Positions 1-13,373 of a stretch of 64,000 nucleotides of DNA are shown here, piece after piece; the stretch's first letter is position 1, and every line of letters starts with the position of its first letter. Source of the DNA: Struthio camelus (lineage: Eukaryota; Chordata; Aves; Struthioniformes; Struthionidae). Below the pieces are notes generated by a model. The model was not told the DNA's origin. It saw only the letters and a list, made by a program, of their open reading frames with translations, and did not search any database. Made by a program: the position numbers and the translations under genes. The DNA lies in contig NC_090954.1 in NCBI RefSeq assembly GCF_040807025.1, forward strand, positions 14,091,501 to 14,155,500, in the 5' to 3' direction.

Positions 1-3000
1 CCATCAGTGTTTTCGGCTGATAAAGTCATATGAGGAACAACAAGCTGTCCCAAAATGCACCAGAGTGTAATTCATAAACATCTACTTTCAGTGGCATAGG
101 CTCTGAGAAATGAGCATCACACGCAATATTTAAGAGGTATTATTACATGGATACCCAGGTACTCAGGGTCTAGGACCTCTCACAGAAAAGCAATCTGGAC
201 ATTTGAAGCATATGACTCAGGCTCACAGGTCAAGCCTTAGAGAGATGGCTATCTCTCTATCCATGCAGATACATCCTATGTATTAAGAAGGTTCCACGTG
301 CATTTACCAGACCCTACCAAAAAAAAATAAAAGCAAGTTAGTTTTCTAAATTATTGTATTCTTCTTCTCCAAAGCAAAAGGGATTGATTAAAATTATTGA
401 ACCAATATATCACATAAATGCACTAAGTTCTGCCAAAGACAGAATGATTAATGTATTACGCATGCTGGCTCTTTCTTGTAAGTATGACTTGTTTTACGAG
501 ATAAACACCCATAACTTTAAGAATTTACCCTCTGTTACTCATTCAGCGCAGGAGTCAGATGTTGCACATTTTCTTTTGCTTATATATGGTTTGCTAATTA
601 TATAGCTAAGCATAGCCACTGAACTACTTTAAACACTGAATTACTTTAAACAAAAGAAACATCTAACTGCAACAGTCAATAAAAATGCAGTTTTCCTAAA
701 GTATTATCTGTCACTCTCCTCAGTGCATAGAAATTAGAGCTGGAAAGAACTTTCGGGCCAATGAGCTTCTCTCTTTTATGTCAATTAATCGAATCCTGCC
801 CATGCAAGACTTTTTTCTACACTATATTTACTACCATTTTAATCCAACAAGAGATAAAGACATCATAAATTACAAAGTTCTGTCACTTAGTCTGGCGGAT
901 AATTTCTGAAGGCTCCTATTGTCGGGAAGCTTTTCAGAGATACTTAGCTGAAATGTCTGCGCTATTAATCATTAATCAGAATAGCAAATACTAGAGATAG
1001 TCAGAAACGTACCCAGCAAGCTTTTTTCTTTCTTTTGCTATTGCTGTTGATATTGCCAATATATCAGAACCAGATTATTTAACCGACACTAGATGATTCT
1101 TCCACAAGTCACTTGGGGGTTGATATGGACTGCAGCGCTTCAAATCAATAGCTCTAAGACAAACATGAAAACTGCCTCTCTGGCTACCAGGACCTTTCAT
1201 GCTCTACAGAGGTGCATTATCATCTCCATGTTCTGCATATATGTACGGGTCACTCACGGCAATGGCATCCTGATATAAGAAGGAGCAGGATGATGTGATG
1301 TACAGATACCGGCGTTTGGGATCCCATAGTGTGCACGCCTCAGCGTGTCAGTGCATAAGATGGCAGAGGGCCCGCAGTACTAGATCACTGCTTCCAGCAG
1401 CACATCCCAGGGTACAGGATGCACCAGCTGCCACTTACCCGGGGTAAGGACCTGGGGTCTTTGAGGGGGACAGATAAGCGAATGTGAGGTGGCAATGAAA
1501 AAACTGACTCTCACGCTCAGAGCTTGAGATCAGACAGATATGCACACATACATGATAACTTGGCCTCTGAGTTATCTTGGTGACAGCTACCTGCAATTGT
1601 AAAGCAAATTGATGGCATAGTTTAGTACAGAATACGGAGATAATTTTTTGGACTGAAGGGCATCACTGGGAGTTTTGCTACCATGGGATCAGGATTTCAC
1701 CTGACCAGGATTTCAGTCTTGCCACTCTCTCAGTTCAACCCCCTGGAACACGCCGCTGTATAATTCCCTTTACCTTTTAATTTTATTCTATTCCCTTTAG
1801 TTATTTCCCTTGTTCAACTCTTCACTTATGGTGCGCTCACACATAGGTGTGCTTGATAAGATGCTCATAGGCATTTCAGTATGTGAAGCCCAAGAAAGAC
1901 CAAACTTGAGTTTATCTCCTCTTAGCCACATTAGCTCTGTAAGGACCGCAGGAGTACAAAGTGAATAAAACTTCTTTTGTAGCTGAGAAAATAGATCCAA
2001 ATCTGAATGCTAGCAAGATAGACTGAATCTCTAGTGATCTAGCTTTTCCTGTCAGATTGTCAATAGACTCATGGCTTGCAGAGTAAAAGAGCAAATCTTT
2101 ATCAGAAGACCTGCCTTAACTTCAGAGGATCATATTCAACCTGAACTACACAGTTATCCTCCCTATATTTCTGCTGGGTCAAAACAACATGAATCCTAAC
2201 CCCCTCAAACAGAGAAAGCTCCCTGTCTTATGTGGACTTTAACTTTCTGGATTAGGCCTAACTTTATTCTTTGCTAAGCTGCAAAAACCTCAAGCTCTAT
2301 TTATTTCTATTGAAGTAGTAGAAAAGATTGGACAGAGAAGAGATCGACTGCAAGCTGGAGCTTGAAAGGACACTCATGGATGGATCCTGTTTACAGCTTT
2401 CGGTGCAGTTTGGTCTCATCTCACTGGAGGAAATGACCTCTGAGACAAAGATCTTTTCACTGGTGTCCTGGCAACATAGTGATAGAACAGGGCAATGAAT
2501 AAAGGACTATAGAAACGTAATGCTTAAGTAAAAAACTCATCAGAACATATAATATGTAATTATACTGCTCTGAAAGAAGGCAAATTTTTGTGTTTATGAG
2601 TGCAATGCATAATCAATAACCAGCTGGTAGCCCTCCACCCACACTATGGCTTTGAATAAAAATGATGCTTCACTTCAATAGCTCCAAGCAATGCTTTGAA
2701 ATGCAGTTTGTTAATGTACATTCTACTATTAATCTCACTTTTCTAAGGATTAATGTATTTACAGATTTTCCTCAATATAAGCTGAACTATACTCACGGTC
2801 TGTGTTCAGCCTTCACCTACAGTGTCTTTCCAAGTGTTGAATCTTTCAATCTTGGAACACTTACTCATGGCAAAAATGGTAAAAATAGGGCAAAAGTTCT
2901 AATAAGCATTCATCCTGTTTGCACTAAATGAGATTAGTCATTATCAGTTTTAGTAAGCCTAGGATTATTTCAAAGCTAGGAAATTTAAACAAGGTCTGTA

Positions 3001-3758
3001 GTTAGCAAAAACTCATACATTTGCTGATATTTCAAAGTAGATAATATCTTTCTTTTTCACCAATGGAAGAATCAAAAGTTTAAACTTTGACCAGTTATAA
3101 TGTTGATTATTAAAGCACAGCTAATACAGATTGGTATGAAGTGTCTGATGAATTGTTGCACAACCAAGTTGATCAGATCATAGATTCAGTATTGAAATTA
3201 GATAAATGTCTTTTGATGTTCACATTTTGTGTTATGTTTTCATAGAGCTCCAGGCATACAATGATCTGTCAAATGGAATATATAACTATTTTATATCACT
3301 CCTGATTTGTAATCATTTCTATATTTTCATCATTAATATGATGAAAAACAGTTTAAAACTGTTAAAAATTGATGAAAAAATCTTTGTTTAGTATAAGACA
3401 GAACAACTTGTTGAAGCATATGCATCCTGTATACACAAAAGGATTAGCCTGAATAATATTCTTGTTCAAATAAATGTGAAGCAGTTGTCATAATTATTTT
3501 GTAAATTAATGTCAGGAACATATACTCCATTGGGTCTCCCACTTTTTCTTTATTTACTTTGGAGTTCAGAATTAGAACTCCTGACTTGGTAGTTCCACAA
3601 TAGTTCATCTATCCTTTTCATTGCACAACTTTAGAAAATGAATGGAGTCAGTGCATGAATTTGTCTTTTACTGTGTGATGTTATCTAAAAATTCTGCAGA
3701 AGAAATCTTGCTTTGCTTATATGTCAAGAAGCTTTTGCAGTTCATATAGCTATTTTTA

Positions 3759-3777
3759 GAAATTGCATAGCAATTTC
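3759..3777. repeat. Short perfect inverted repeat, 8-bp arms
   Basis: The arms gaaattgc and gcaatttc are perfectly complementary around a 3-base loop (ata). A short AT-rich hairpin like this is expected occasionally by chance in 64 kb, and no function is inferred. Confidence 0.5.
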
Positions 3778-3949
3778 CATCTGCAAATCACGATAGAGAT
3801 TAACAACCAATCTGTATTAAATTTCTCCATGTAAGTCTCCTCACAATTCATTGCTTTATGAAGAAATTTCCTCAACATTCGCTGTGATCTCAGTCTAACA
3901 TATCTAGTTTACAGGTTTCCTTTAGAACAAGGCTCATGGTGCTGAGCAG

Positions 3950-4053
3950 TTTTCGTGCCCGTATTAGGACATGAGCCTCTAAGATCCAGCATTCCCAATA
4001 TACCTATCGGCTGCTTGGCAGTACCTTTGAAACAGGATGGTCACATTGGGAAG
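3950..4053 (+). other. Exon-like interval (weak candidate)
   Basis: The interval ends in AAG followed by GTAAGT, a near-consensus donor, and is preceded by gctgagcag, an acceptor with a mediocre pyrimidine tract. One frame stays open through 104 bases. It starts one base into a codon and ends on a codon boundary, and includes the residues IPIGCLAVPLKQDGHIGK. The other two frames contain stops. I do not recognise the peptide. Similar donor-acceptor pairs occur by chance, so this is only a prompt for a homology or RNA-seq check. Confidence 0.1.
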
Positions 4054-5299
4054 GTAAGTCCTCTGACGCTGCCTGTGTTGCCTGCCTGCCCAAGTTGTAT
4101 GAACGAGAATCTTTTTTTCCTTCCTTGTGCAATTTATACATAAACATACTGTACATGTAATAAAAAGAGCTCATCTATGTTTCTATGCTCTGATAATGTA
4201 TATTTGGAATAGCATTAATGTCAGTTTTGCTTTTTCTAAGCATTTGTACATATAAAAAGCTCACTAGGAGTGAAGATAAGAGATCAGAACTACCCATAAA
4301 AAGAGATGAATTAGATTTTTTTGTTGCATTGACCCAGTATATTGAACTGAGCGACCAAGCTTCCTTTACAAAGACACAGTCCATTGTCACACTATCAGCA
4401 CTTCTCTGGCTACACCTACCTAGCAGCTGTAGCTGTGATCGCAGTTGGTCTAGACATATCCAACCCCACTTTAATCTGCTTAGGTCTGGACCTGTAAAGG
4501 TGACAGGGAAGCAGACGGAGTTTTATCCCCTTCTTCTCCAAAGGCACCTTCCATTTCATGCTTTATAGCTAAAGCTTTAAAGTTTTAAATCTAAATTAAA
4601 TGTGCTCAAAAACACCACCAGTTGCAGAGTATAGGCAGCTTCCCACATACTAAACCAGAGTGAAAGTCCCCAGAGCTAGCTGGGCTCTCAGCAATGGAAT
4701 CTAGTAAATGACTAAAAATAAAATTCCCATATATTATCTCATTTCTAGACTGAAACCAAAATCCAATACCTCATGAAAAATTAAACCTTTTTTTTCTTTA
4801 AAAGGTGCATATTCACTTTGTTAATTGAAGAGCAGCTACTGAAAATAATCAGATAATAGATTCTTGCTGCAAATGATTTATCAGGCATTGTAATCAACAT
4901 AATGACTCTTTCTGCTCTCAGGCCACAGCTTTCCTCACCTAGCTGCTGCTGCAAAGATAATTGTCCCTTCTTGCATATATATTTGGAGTTGATGTTCTGG
5001 GATTAAATTTCACGAAATTAGATGTGCTTTTCAGTTACACTTGTAAATGTAGTACCTGTAATACAGCAATAACAACAATGGTGCAGCCATAAACACAATA
5101 AGTTTCCCTGAAGAGAGAGTATGAGTTTTTCACTAATCTTAAAAGCTTCCACATGACTTAAAGTTAGTGTTACAACTGCAATAGTAGGATTCAGCAAAGA
5201 ATTTCACCCGAATTATTTCAGCAGTTACAGTCAATGCCTTCTCAGAAAATGAGCACAGTGCATATGGTTACCTAAAACAAGGTGAACTACAGTGCACAT

Positions 5300-5417
5300 G
5301 TAAATATACATATATATGTGTATATGCCTGTACCTATATATATGTATATATGAAAGCTGTTATGTGTGTGTGTATACACACACACACACATACATAAATA
5401 ACATACATATATATAAA
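5300..5417. repeat. TA/TG-CA compound microsatellite with palindromic core
   Basis: TA-rich alternating sequence (atatatatgt-type) flanks a (TG)n tract that switches directly into a (CA)n tract. The junction makes a perfect 12-bp inverted repeat with no loop (5363-5374 against 5375-5386). It is alternating purine-pyrimidine DNA, the type that can extrude a cruciform or adopt Z-form. It is likely length-variable between individuals. Confidence 0.85.
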
Positions 5418-5920
5418 AAACAGCTCTCATTCTTTAAACTGCTTCTCTTTAACGAAGCTACTTTGGACCCTCCTAAGAGAACAGATAAAAGAGATGAAAC
5501 AGTATCATATCTCTAGGATGCATTTAGAAAATGTTTTAGCAGCTGAAAAAATGCAGAGTTATCCGCTAAATTAAGCTGTGACTCTTTCAAGATGGCAGTT
5601 TTCTTTTAGCTACTGAGGAGAACCATTTATTTAGGAGGAAAAAAAAAGGGGTGAAAGATGCTGTTTATTGAATTACCCAGGGCCTTTTTCTCTCATTCAT
5701 CCACGTGTTTTTCACGAGATCCTAGTGAACTATTAGGAATCGGGATGCAGAATGCAATCAGGAACACACCCAGCCCAGAATACAGTGCCTCAGAGGAAAA
5801 CAGGAGACGGGAGACTGAGAGACTTCACTGGCCAGTATTTCTTGCAGCACCTTGGTATTTAACCAGGTTCTTTTTCTTGTTTCCTGTTTTGTTGAGAGCT
5901 ATGAATATGATCTGTGATGG

Positions 5921-6125
5921 AAATCGCAGTCCCCATCATGAACGGAGGGATCCCCGAGCCCTCGCCCCGGGCTCGGAGGCTGTCTGTACCCAACCTTCTA
6001 CCTGGTGCCTCCGCAACGGCGGCTGATTGAACGAGGCTCACTGCTTGATTACAATCTGCTAGTAGTTGCGTCCCAGCTGTTCTGTCACTTTTTTGTTGTG
6101 TAGCTTCGGGTACGAGAGCAACGGG
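5921..6125. other. Small CpG-rich patch with GC hairpin
   Basis: By hand count there are about 14 CpG dinucleotides in roughly 205 bases, and GC is near 57% across 5941-6120. CpG is thus close to its expected frequency while the surrounding DNA is AT-rich and CpG-poor. Inside is a perfect 8-bp inverted repeat, ccgagccc (5954-5961) with gggctcgg (5969-5976), around a 7-base loop. Retained CpG suggests low germline methylation, as at a promoter or enhancer, but no transcript start or coding exon can be shown from the sequence. Confidence 0.4.
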
Positions 6126-6126
6126 G

Positions 6127-9100
6127 TTTTTTTGGAAAAGGAAAGAGTAGCAAAGTCACATATACTATTATGAAACAGCCACTTTTTTAGGAGTGATTAG
6201 AACATTCAGCATCACCAAACACAAAGCCAGCTCAACCCTCCGTTAGAGTACTACCCTGTTTCACAGCCCAGAAAACAACAGTTTTCATCACTTGAATTAT
6301 TTCATAGGAAACATGAATGCAAATATGACATTGGATGCGGGAGCGGATGTATTTTACAAGAGCCTCACAGCTGTGAATTTTTTCAATTGTTCCAAATATT
6401 GTTTCTAGTTATTGAAAGGTATGCTGTTTTGCAACTGGAAGCTAACCAAAGCTGAAAGACCTCTCTACTATCAGGCTCGTATGTTGGAGTAATAAAACAT
6501 TACCTTTTTATTTTATTATTATTTTAAGAGTATATTTAAGGATTTAGATCGATAACCGGGAAAACTAAATCCTCGTGTCCTCTGCAAAAGAGCTCTTTTG
6601 TATGTACACCCTGACTGAATAAAGTGCTTTGGCCTGGTCTGTGAGCTCATGCTCAAACACTGAGAAAATTCCCAGTGAAGACTTCTTCAGGACTGTTGAG
6701 TGACACTCTGCTGATATTCCCAAAAGAGGTACTAGCTGTGGTAATTTTTCATGGATCAAGTCACAAAACTCAAATTATATCTTCTCTTTCTTTCTCTACC
6801 ACCTACTAAAAATCCTTGAAGCCATCATGCTTAATCACATTGATTATAATTCAGTTAAAAATCAATGAATAAAAAACAATATGACCTGGAACAGGACAGA
6901 AAACTACAGGCCCAGAAAACTACAAATCTATGAAAAATAGCACTGTTCAACAGCTGTCCAGTTTAATTTTAGGATAAACAGTAGAACACATCACTTCTTG
7001 TTCTGCCTTGCATTGATTTAATAGTTGCAGTACTAATTCAAATCATTTAATTTATAGAATTTTTAGGTCCATCAACTATCCTCACTGCTCAATCAATATT
7101 GTGGCTCAGCTTACACAAGAAATTGATCGGCAGGCCACCCTTTAGACACCAGATTAATTTTTGTTGATTGATTTATTGGCCTCTATCCTCTACAAATACT
7201 AACTTTGGACCCTTTAAAGCTCATAAGGCTTTATGTTGAGATTCATTGACTTCACAAAGTAATAACATGATGAATAAAATGATGAATGTTCAGCCGCAGA
7301 GCAGACAACTCGTACAAGCTTGAGGAGAGAGACACAAAATGAAAATCTGCACACAGCGGAAAGTGCAGAGCTGCAACATCACCTCCATTTCTGTTCAGAT
7401 TATCTACTGGAGGTTCGTGGTTCACTCTTCCAGCACATGCAAACTTTGGCAATACTTAGGGCAACCTCAGGCACCCCTGCTTTTGCCAGATCTGTTTCAG
7501 GTGTGTGCTCAGCTGTCCCTCAGCCCTAATGTGCAGGCAAAGCTCTCCTGGTTAAAACATAGCTGGAAGAGCCAGCCTGTCCCTGGCTCCGTCATAGGTG
7601 GTGACCATGGACATACTTCTTACTGTCTTTGCTTCTGTCCCTTTTATCTCTTAGTGGGGTATATTGAGGATTTTGATCACCCTTCATTAGCACTCTAAAA
7701 CCATGTGCCCTTCCTAGAGAAGAACTAAAGTATTATTGTTTTTGAACTATGATTGAGGTACTCGTACAGGAATGCAATACGCATGCCCATAGATAAACAA
7801 AATAAGATAATTTTTTGATGAAATGTCATGTTTTTAAAAGCATTTTCATAATTCCTTTCCTTGTAATTCTGCAAAGATTATGTGAAGAAATTAAGATACT
7901 CACTGATATCTGAGAAGTCTTTGTATCCATTCAAGTATCTCCTAAAATTTCCCAGTCAACCGAAGAATTGATCTCACCATTGATTTTTCTGAAGTCAGCC
8001 CCATCACAACACAGTTAAAAAATATAAACCTGAATTTTCAGCCAGTGCTTTTTCCAAGTCGAGCTTAAGGTGTTAACAAAATCTCTAGTATGTAGCACTG
8101 CTGGGGATCAAGTCACTGAGGAATACCAGCCGAGAGCACCCCACTTTCCGCATTTGAAGTTCAGTTTTCTAGTACAGATGGTCGACCATTGCCCAGAGGG
8201 GAATGAGGGGGAGCCTTATTTGGATCCTGTTTCTCATATCTATCAGCAGTATTCGATGGCCTTCAGCTTACTGTGTAAGATTTGTAAATTATGTCTTCAG
8301 CTTGGCCTTTGTGGCTTGGCAGTACTGTACGTTATAGACTAAAACATGTAATAACATTGACTCTGTCTTCAGCATTCTTCAGTATTTTATATTACATAAT
8401 CTACATGCCTAGAAAATAGGCATCATCACAAATAAATAATATATACAGGAATCTGGACTATAAAGCAGCACCTGGATACATGAAGTATCTCAACCAGAGG
8501 TAAACCATCCAGCCATTCTCTGTTGGATGTGCTGAATTATTTTCGTTCAAGGCACCTGGGTCCAAGCCTCTTTCTTTCTCCAGGTTACAGTATCAGGATT
8601 TATTGTGAGACAGTCTATTTGCTAGTTTGTATCCTTCCCACAGAAATCTCTTTGGAAGGAGATTTCTATATATATATAGTTCTTGCAAGCATGACTGCTT
8701 GTTGTAAGTCTCCGCAACATGCTGCTTCAATTTTATCTTGTTGCCATACGTTTTTTGAACTACCACTTCAGCCCACTCCAAATTCCATCTATTGGCTTCA
8801 AAGCAGATGATAAATGGCCAACGAGGAAAGCCCTTCAGGGCACATTCGGTTCTGAGCTACGCTTTGTAAATGAGCAGTAATTTGATTTCATTGCAATTAC
8901 TCTGATTTTACACCAGCACATCCATTTTGCTCTTCATTTTCCTCTCTAATCAGGGAGACTTGTATACATTTTGTATTTAGGGATTTTGTCATGCTGAAAA
9001 ATAAATCTTTCGCACAACTTCTCACTATTGGAATTTATTTGAAATTGAACTTATTAATTTGCTTTTCACTGGACCATAACCTTTCCAATTAAAAAATATC

Positions 9101-11375
9101 TTTGCATCTCCAATTAAACTGTTAACTGATGTTACTGCCCTCAAATTACCAGCCTTTCGTACATACAAATAAGAAGAAAAAAGACCAGAAGATCCAGAAT
9201 TAATAAAAGATAGCAGGTTTTCATTTTCAGACTACTGTTCGTATCCTTTTAGGACAACTATACTATCCTGGCTGAGTCCTCCCAGAATATACGCATTTGT
9301 ATTTTTTATTAATGATTAGCTTGTCTTTTTGTGCTCTGATACGAGGGTACTTTCTCAAACAAAGGTTGTACAACAGAGTATAACGGGCTCCCAGGTCTAC
9401 CTCAGAGCCTGGACCCGGAATTCTTTGAAGCCTGCCATATAGCAATGTTTCTCAGCCTCTTTCTACGATGAAAGGAGCTCCTAACTCTCCTGAGGAAAAA
9501 GAAAACTATCACTTGCCTTGTGCAGTATTGGAATCATGGTATTCACTTATAAGCAAGTAAAAATAAATTTTGTGTTCTAGTTCACTACCTTTATTTTCAT
9601 CCATCTTGCTTACTTGTTTGTGTGCACGGAAATGTGTGTATGTGGTTGTATTTGTACATTTGCACATATCTCACAGGCTGCTTTTTAATGTCTTACAGGA
9701 ACACAGTTGCAGCCAAAAGGCATTTAAACCTGAGCGGTGTTATGGGGTGAAAGCTACAGGCAGCTATGACGTATAGATCTGTAACTACAGAAGTTCTGCT
9801 GCTGAAGTGCCACCACATAGACCCTCCGTTATATAGATCTGGGAGGGGAGCAAGTAGAAATGAAGGCAGCTGTTGCTCCTTTCAGCAAATCAGAGGAATT
9901 TCTCAATCCTACCATCATACGGTGTTAGTCCTGCTTAGTTCCTTGCTGCTGAGAGAGGTGGAATGGAATAAGCCCCATGGGACCAGCAGGCTGAGCATAG
10001 CAGGATGAGCTGCCTGATACTTGCCACAACTAATTTTGATAGAATTCTTCCTTCGGGTGGCAGGACAGCATTCCTGCCCTAAAAGAGGATGAAACATACA
10101 CTGGTCCCCACTCTGCCTTTAGTCTACTCGGGGAAGTGCTGGGATGCTATAATCAGGCATTTACCAAGGGCTTTTCTGTTCTCCTCCATAATTGGATAAG
10201 TCCATCTAGGAGGGGGAAGAGGTAATGAGCTATAATTAGATCACTTACAAGTCATACCTAATTTAGGTGCATCAGCAGGATCTAAAGTCATGAGAAGTGT
10301 GCGAGTCCATGGAGAGAAACCATACTGTTATTTAAATTATACATTTCTAATAGGTGATCTAATTGCCACCAACCACTTGAGAGAAAGACTAACACACATT
10401 ACAGATCCCAAGTGGTAGCCTGACTCTAGGTCCAACCGTGAGAGCTTTCACCCTCTGACAGGTCAAATGCGGAAGATCTGCTGCCTGAGGTCTGTGCTCT
10501 GCCTTCCTCACCAGAAAACAGTAGTGAGCCCCACCAAGGGAAATCCCCTCTAGCATGGCTATCAGCCTAACAAGGAGGCCTGGGGTTCCTACCTCAAAGC
10601 AGGAGGGAGCAGAGAACACTGCCAGGAACTGACCCCTTCTTGCATGGGAGAGAAGGCACAAGCTCTGTCAGAATCCTTGATGTACAAGAGTCACAGCGAT
10701 GCTCACGTAATATTTCCTCTTTACAAGAGCAACAGAAAAGGGTGGTTTGAGAAAGTGGGGAATTCAAAGAAGATCAAGAAGGAGGTGGATAGTGCATATG
10801 GGGCATAAAAGAAGGTCCTAGGTGGCGAACACTCAAAATAACGCCTACTACCAAGACCTCTTTAATTGTATATATGTTTTTAAAGTATGTAAAGTTTATA
10901 GAATATCATAAAATGACTTTGGCATATAGACTCTAGTTGTGCAGCAGGATGTGTACAGACACCTCAATATCCTGCTGGAAACCTGTCTGAAGGGACTGGC
11001 AAAGGCAATATCATTGTGATTCCCACTGCAGGGCTCAAAGAAGGGTACGCTCTGCCATTCTGGCTTTGCCTGTTGGCCTCTCCAATCCTGTGTATATAGT
11101 TCTGTAATTTAAAAGGAGGATATTTAATTATAGCTGGATATTTTAAGCTTGGGAGGGAGGAAGGAGGGAAGAAGCAAACAGTTTTAAAGAGAAAAAAATG
11201 CCCTTTTGTTTGTTTTTGCTTTTATATGGGAAGTCTACTGCCTTACTTTTATTTATTCTTACTCTAATTTAATGTGACATCTGTGTTTAAAGCAAGTGAA
11301 AAAATCTGTATGTACTACCAAACACTAAGAAAATAGAAAAGACTCTGACTAGTAAGACCTTCTTACAATACTGTC
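6127..11375. other. Noncoding stretch, no gene recognised
   Basis: I see no family-level match on either strand. The segment contains a small hairpin with a TA tract near 8.65 kb and a purine-rich run near 11.15 kb. The motif tatagatctg occurs twice at about 9.77 and 9.83 kb without the structure of an LTR or transposon end. Open frames here (up to about 119 codons) look like chance. Confidence 0.55.
8642..8678. repeat. 9-bp inverted repeat followed by (TA)6
   Basis: The arms agaaatctc (8642-8650) and gagatttct (8659-8667) are perfectly complementary with an 8-base loop. A TA dinucleotide run continues to 8678. This is a simple structural feature with no inferred role. Confidence 0.5.
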
Positions 11376-11379
11376 GCAG

Positions 11380-11445
11380 ATAGGATAGTTGCCCGGGACT
11401 CAGAAATCCTGTGTTTTATCTCTACGCATACCACTATTTTGCCAT
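11380..11445 (+). repeat. Decayed L3/MIR-like retroposon fragment
   Basis: The text gggactcagaaatcctgtg, followed by a ttttatctctacgcatacc-like segment, follows the order of the conserved 'gggactcctgggttctat...ctgccact' block. That block is found in ancient amniote L3/L2/MIR-type repeats. The match rests on about 60 bases recalled from general knowledge and is strongly diverged, so the family assignment is tentative. It could also be chance similarity. Confidence 0.35.
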
Positions 11446-13306
11446 AGGGACACATGGAAATGGAAGTATCAATGCTGGCATATTTTGTGAACTGCTCGTA
11501 GATCCATGGTTGAAAAGCAGATAAGATTAGGAAAAAAAATAAGCAAGAGCCCAGCGTTTTTATTTTCCAGTCCCCCAGTTCTCACTGGGATTTGACATTA
11601 GGCTAATAGGGTTATTTACTCTAAATCCCTAGTTGTAGAGAATAAATCAACAGCAGCAAGCCATATGATAAAACCATGTCCCCTCTCACAAGTGTTACTC
11701 TTGAGGCAGTCAGATGAACGCTTCTGGTTGGAGCTCCTTTGAATGCAGTCCCTTGCTTGCCTTTCCCCAGGAGGCTGGATTTCCTCCAGTCAGCTTAAGA
11801 TCAGTAATTACTAGCATATAGTTTTCAGATAGCCTTCTGGGACAACCTACAGCATTGCTCATGCCATGGGAAACAAAGGCATTAAAACTGAGATAGGTAG
11901 AAAAACACGGTGCTGTCTTACAGTGTGCTGTGGGCTAGGTATTCATGACCCCAGGCTTAGGAGGTGTGGGCTGAAAAGGTCAGACAACGAGTGTTCTCCA
12001 CGAAAAGCCTTCCCATTTGGCGACAAAGTGAAGAGCACATGAATCTGTGCTGCTCCATAGCATCAGTCCCCAAATATCTGTCCTTCTCACGGGCATGTGC
12101 CTGCAACGAAGATGGAGATTTCCTCTCAGTAGAGAGTGAAGTTCAGATTCGACATTTTAATTTCAAAATCCATCGCTAAATTTGCTGTCATCAGGAAATA
12201 TAAACTAGGAAATATGGCCAACACGGTTCCAGGAAATTACCTAGAAAAGTAAAGTGCCTTTTTCCTTTCCTTTTTTCTAATGAAAACATTTAAAATAGTT
12301 GACTGTAAGAAGCTTTCCTTAATCATTTCAACAGCATCCCACAACATAAGTTTTCTCTGCTGAAACCCACAGAACGATCTGTGGGTTTGGCTACTGGTTA
12401 GTGAAAAGCATGACCTGACCTGAAGTTTATATAACTTTCAAAATGGTGAAAATGTTTTTCTTGGGTAAAAACCTGTTGCATCACGGACTTATAGACTGGG
12501 AATGTAACAGAGACTATTTCACAAGCCTTATTATACAGTTGCTGTTGAAGTTTATTTTGTATTGTGTCTACTATATGAAACTATATATTAAGAATTTATC
12601 TGGAGGTCTTTATTCCACTTTCCTCTCACCTTTCCCATAAATGTGACAGAAGGAGATACATTTATGCTAATAAACAATAAGGAATATTTATCACCTTCAT
12701 TCCTTTAACAAAAACTGGACATCAGCCTTCTCTAATAAAATTACAATATAAATGTGATTAAGTCTCAAGATATAAAATGATGGAAGTAGTGCAGAAACTC
12801 AAAGCTATGCCATTTATGAGTGATATTTGCCCAGTGCTGGATCAGATAAGATGGGGAGAACTTCAGGTCTCAGTATTTAAACTTCCATTTTATCTGAAAT
12901 TAATTTCCTCTAATCACATTCTCAGGAACAGCATGGCAACTTCTTCATAGCTGAGAGGCTTTCATTAGCCAAACTACAAAATGTCTCTTGAAATTGGAAG
13001 AGTGAAAATGGGTAGCTCTGAATACTAATAACATGAACTAAAAAAATTGTATATCAGGCTTTATATTGTCAGAGGTGTTACCAGGTTAACATCAAAAGTT
13101 GGGCTGAATTACTGAATAAAAATTATAATTAAAGAAATGAGAGAAAATATAGTATAGTCACATTAAAAAGGAACTTCACTAACACAATTTTCAAAGACAA
13201 TTACAGGATTGTAGATTTGCAGCTAAATTTTGAATATATCATATTAAACAGAAGCAGTGACGGAAGAGTTGCTTTTCTGAAAAGCGAAAAACTTTCTGTT
13301 TTTCAG

Positions 13307-13373
13307 GCGATTTCAGGGACAAAGAAGATTTCATTATAGCTAATGAGCTGGCATCCTTTCTCACTGAAATAGA
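13307..13373 (+). other. Exon-like interval (candidate, 67 bases)
   Basis: A strong acceptor (actttctgtttttcag) is followed 67 bases later by a GTAAGT donor. Only one frame is open across the interval. It begins with two bases of a split codon and ends with another split codon (phase 2), and includes KEDFIIANELASFLTEI, an acidic amphipathic peptide of ordinary protein composition. The other two frames stop within it. I cannot assign a gene. No second exon with a matching phase was convincing, so chance remains likely. Of the exon-like intervals here, this has one of the best splice-site pairs. Confidence 0.17.

Larger units (their letters stand above)
1..5295. other. Noncoding AT-rich stretch, no gene recognised
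   Basis: I see no recognisable gene, repeat family or RNA gene here. Open frames are short, low-complexity and unlike any protein family I know. The segment holds a small hairpin near 3.76 kb and one exon-like interval near 4.0 kb, both listed separately. It could be intergenic or intronic. Confidence 0.6.

Noticed and set aside
9766-9840. Repeated tatagatctg as possible LTR or transposon ends
   Set aside because: A 10-bp direct repeat 60 bases apart with no terminal TG...CA, primer site or coding remnants.
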